A stretch of DNA of 64,000 bases. Source: DATFVJ01 sp963851085 (GTDB lineage: Bacteria; Actinomycetota; Actinomycetes; Streptosporangiales; Streptosporangiaceae). Positions 62,746 through 64,000 of the stretch are shown here, piece by piece (positions within the stretch are counted from its first letter, which is position 1; each line of letters opens with the position of its first letter). Where the stretch lies: assembly GCA_963851085.1 (NCBI GenBank), contig CAWKNX010000003.1, positions 248,001 through 312,000 on the forward strand, written 5' to 3'. The notes under the pieces were generated by a model. It did no database searches, had not been told where the DNA came from, and saw nothing but the letters and a program-made list of their open reading frames with translations. The position numbers were made by a program, and so were the translations under genes.

Positions 62746-63633
62746 ATGGCCATGCCGGATGGGCCGCTGCATCCACGCCACGAAGTCCGCACCGACGATG
62801 GCCTGTTCGGCCCCGGTTCCATCACGTGGCGGATCATGGGCGAACCGATCATGTGGGTGGCCGGATTCCGCGCGCTCTACCTTCAGGCGCTGCACCCGCG
62901 CACGATGCGTGGCACCTGGCAGAACACGGCTTTGATCGATCCGAAGGAAGCCTGGAGCCGGCTCGCGCGGACGACCGCCTACGTGCGGGTCCGCACTTTC
63001 GGCAACCTGGCCGACGTAGACCGGGCCGGGCGCCGCGTCCGAAAGATCCACGCATCGCTCACCGGTGTCGACCCCGATGGCACCAGGTTCCGCATCGACG
63101 AGCCGGAGCAGTTGCTCTGGGTGCACTGCGGTGAGATCGGGTCCTACGTGGACATCGCGCGGCGCAGTGGCATGCCGCTGTGCGTTCACGACCTGGACAG
63201 ATTCGTGGATGAGCAGCGCAGATCCGCGGCGGTCGTCGGCCTGGACCCTGCGGACGTGCCGGCCTCGGCGGCCGAGCTCGCCGCCTATTTCGAGAACATG
63301 CGGCCGAAACTGCATGCCTGCGACGAGGCAAAGCAGGCGCTGCGGCTGTCCTTCAACCCGGCGGTACCCCGGGCGCTGCTTGCGCTCAAGCTCATTGCGC
63401 CGCCGGTCAACACGCTCGCCTTTGCGACACTGCCCCGGTGGGCACGCAGGATGTACGGTGCGCCTGGAAATCCGCTGACCGACCTGGCCGCCACGGCGAC
63501 CCTGACCACGCTGCAGCGGGCGCTGCGCGGCCTGCCCGAGCGGGTCCGCTACACACCGCCCGTGCGGGAGGCGCGGCGGCGCATCCGTGAGTACGAGCAG
63601 CTACAGTGGCAGCGGTTGCGAGCGGTCTCCTGA
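62746..63633 (+). CDS. MpaB/DUF2236-family oxygenase-like protein
   Basis: A 295-aa protein of the DUF2236 family, related to rubber oxygenase Lcp and fungal MpaB. It shows WRIMGEPIMWVAGFRALYLQ, ALHPRTMRGTWQN, a region ARTTAYVRVRTFGNLADVDR with the conserved Arg/Thr, and LWVHCGEIGSYVDIA. In Lcp these positions hold a b-type heme. No signal peptide is present, so it is cytoplasmic. The substrate is unknown. It converges on galT, 57 bp away. Confidence 0.87.
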   Translation: MAMPDGPLHPRHEVRTDDGLFGPGSITWRIMGEPIMWVAGFRALYLQALHPRTMRGTWQNTALIDPKEAWSRLARTTAYVRVRTFGNLADVDRAGRRVRKIHASLTGVDPDGTRFRIDEPEQLLWVHCGEIGSYVDIARRSGMPLCVHDLDRFVDEQRRSAAVVGLDPADVPASAAELAAYFENMRPKLHACDEAKQALRLSFNPAVPRALLALKLIAPPVNTLAFATLPRWARRMYGAPGNPLTDLAATATLTTLQRALRGLPERVRYTPPVREARRRIREYEQLQWQRLRAVS

Positions 63634-63690
63634 GCCCGGACACGCCGCGCTGACCAGGATATGCGGTCGGCGCACTCTCGGCCGGCGCGC

Positions 63691-64000
63691 TCAGACCTGG
63701 GCTTCCCGCAGCGTGCGAGCGGTGTCCTCGGGCAGGATGTCGTTGATGAAGGCGCCCATCGCCGCCTCCGAGCCCGCCAGGTATTTGAGCTTGCCCGGCG
63801 CACGCTGTGCGGAGTGCACCTGGAGGTGCAGATAACCGAGTTCGCGGTCGATGCGGACCGGGGCTTGATGCCACGCGGAAATGTACGGGATCGGCGAATC
63901 GTAGAGTGACGCCATCCGGCGCAGCACGTCGAGGTAGATGTGGCAGAAATCCGTGCGCTCCGCCTCGCCCAGGTCGGGTAGCCCGGTTACCTGGCGATTC
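63691..64000 (-). CDS. galT: Galactose-1-phosphate uridylyltransferase, C-terminal part
   Basis: The gene runs off the window end. The visible 102 residues read RTDFCHIYLDVLRRMASLYD, PIPYISAWHQAPVRID, LGYLHLQVHSAQRAPGKLKY, AGSEAAMGAFINDILPED, which match the end of GalT, including the AWHQAPV segment and the HLQ metal/substrate region. GalT exchanges UMP between UDP-glucose and galactose-1-phosphate in the Leloir pathway. The active-site HPH lies outside the window. Confidence 0.9.
   Translation of the reverse strand, partial: NRQVTGLPDLGEAERTDFCHIYLDVLRRMASLYDSPIPYISAWHQAPVRIDRELGYLHLQVHSAQRAPGKLKYLAGSEAAMGAFINDILPEDTARTLREAQV

Overview
The window is high-GC DNA from an actinomycete. The evidence is an Lsr2-type nucleoid protein, a DUF397 protein, a LacI regulator beside CBM2-bearing cellulases, a NicT nickel permease with a Nur-like box, GTG/TTG starts, and many 4-base ATGA/GTGA gene overlaps. 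A soil organism of the Streptosporangiales/Catenulisporales kind is plausible, but the sequence does not fix the genus. No rRNA, tRNA, phage or CRISPR locus was seen.

Layout. (1) 1-3.1 kb: lsr2 with its own promoter and terminator, a decayed GPH sugar transporter, and a LacI regulator with a candidate operator. (2) 3.4-6.6 kb: a 76-bp tandem palindromic repeat interrupted by a 2,134-bp IS4-family element with an 11-bp target duplication, then a nested inverted-repeat element. (3) 6.6-10.0 kb: a frameshifted GH5 cellulase and an intact secreted GH6 cellulase. (4) 10.6-14.8 kb: class IV aminotransferase, sulfotransferase-like protein, GT87 mannosyltransferase and nickel permease. (5) 14.8-26.3 kb: amine and omega-amino-acid catabolism (two class III aminotransferases, Lrp, aminobutyraldehyde dehydrogenase, APC permease, methylmalonate-semialdehyde dehydrogenase, a wrecked gabT, a potC remnant), plus twin 91-aa membrane proteins. 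(6) 26.9-30.2 kb: a NarL-type two-component system broken by several single-base shifts. (7) 30.5-52.3 kb: a putative biosynthetic cluster. (8) 52.3-64 kb: DUF397, a lipoprotein, a DHA2 transporter fused to a winged helix, an ether-lipid-like locus (lipid kinase, AGPS-like, TetR, glpD), YcxB-like, CutA, MpaB/DUF2236 and the 3' end of galT.

The most interesting part is region 7. Its main operon (39.7-51.2 kb, + strand, mostly overlapping genes) holds two adenylate-forming ligases, two acyl carrier proteins, three ketosynthase-type proteins, a hydroxymandelate synthase (HmaS), a phytanoyl-CoA-type dioxygenase and a 2-oxoacid dehydrogenase E1 alpha/beta pair. Just upstream lie a hydroxymandelate oxidase (Hmo), an HpgT-like aminotransferase, an O-methyltransferase and hydrolases. 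HmaS, Hmo and HpgT together are the known tyrosine-to-4-hydroxyphenylglycine route, yet no NRPS is present. Instead the neighbours look like an aryl-polyene or type II synthase set, which suggests an aryl acid or amino acid being fed to a discrete-ACP condensation system.

A second theme is one GC-rich palindromic repeat family. It occurs between genes and also inside coding sequence: four 25-codon units sit between the two halves of HmaS, and a related core forms the tail of an SGNH hydrolase. Single-base frameshifts are abundant. Some look like real decay, but many may be consensus errors in C/G runs, so broken genes are flagged with that caveat.
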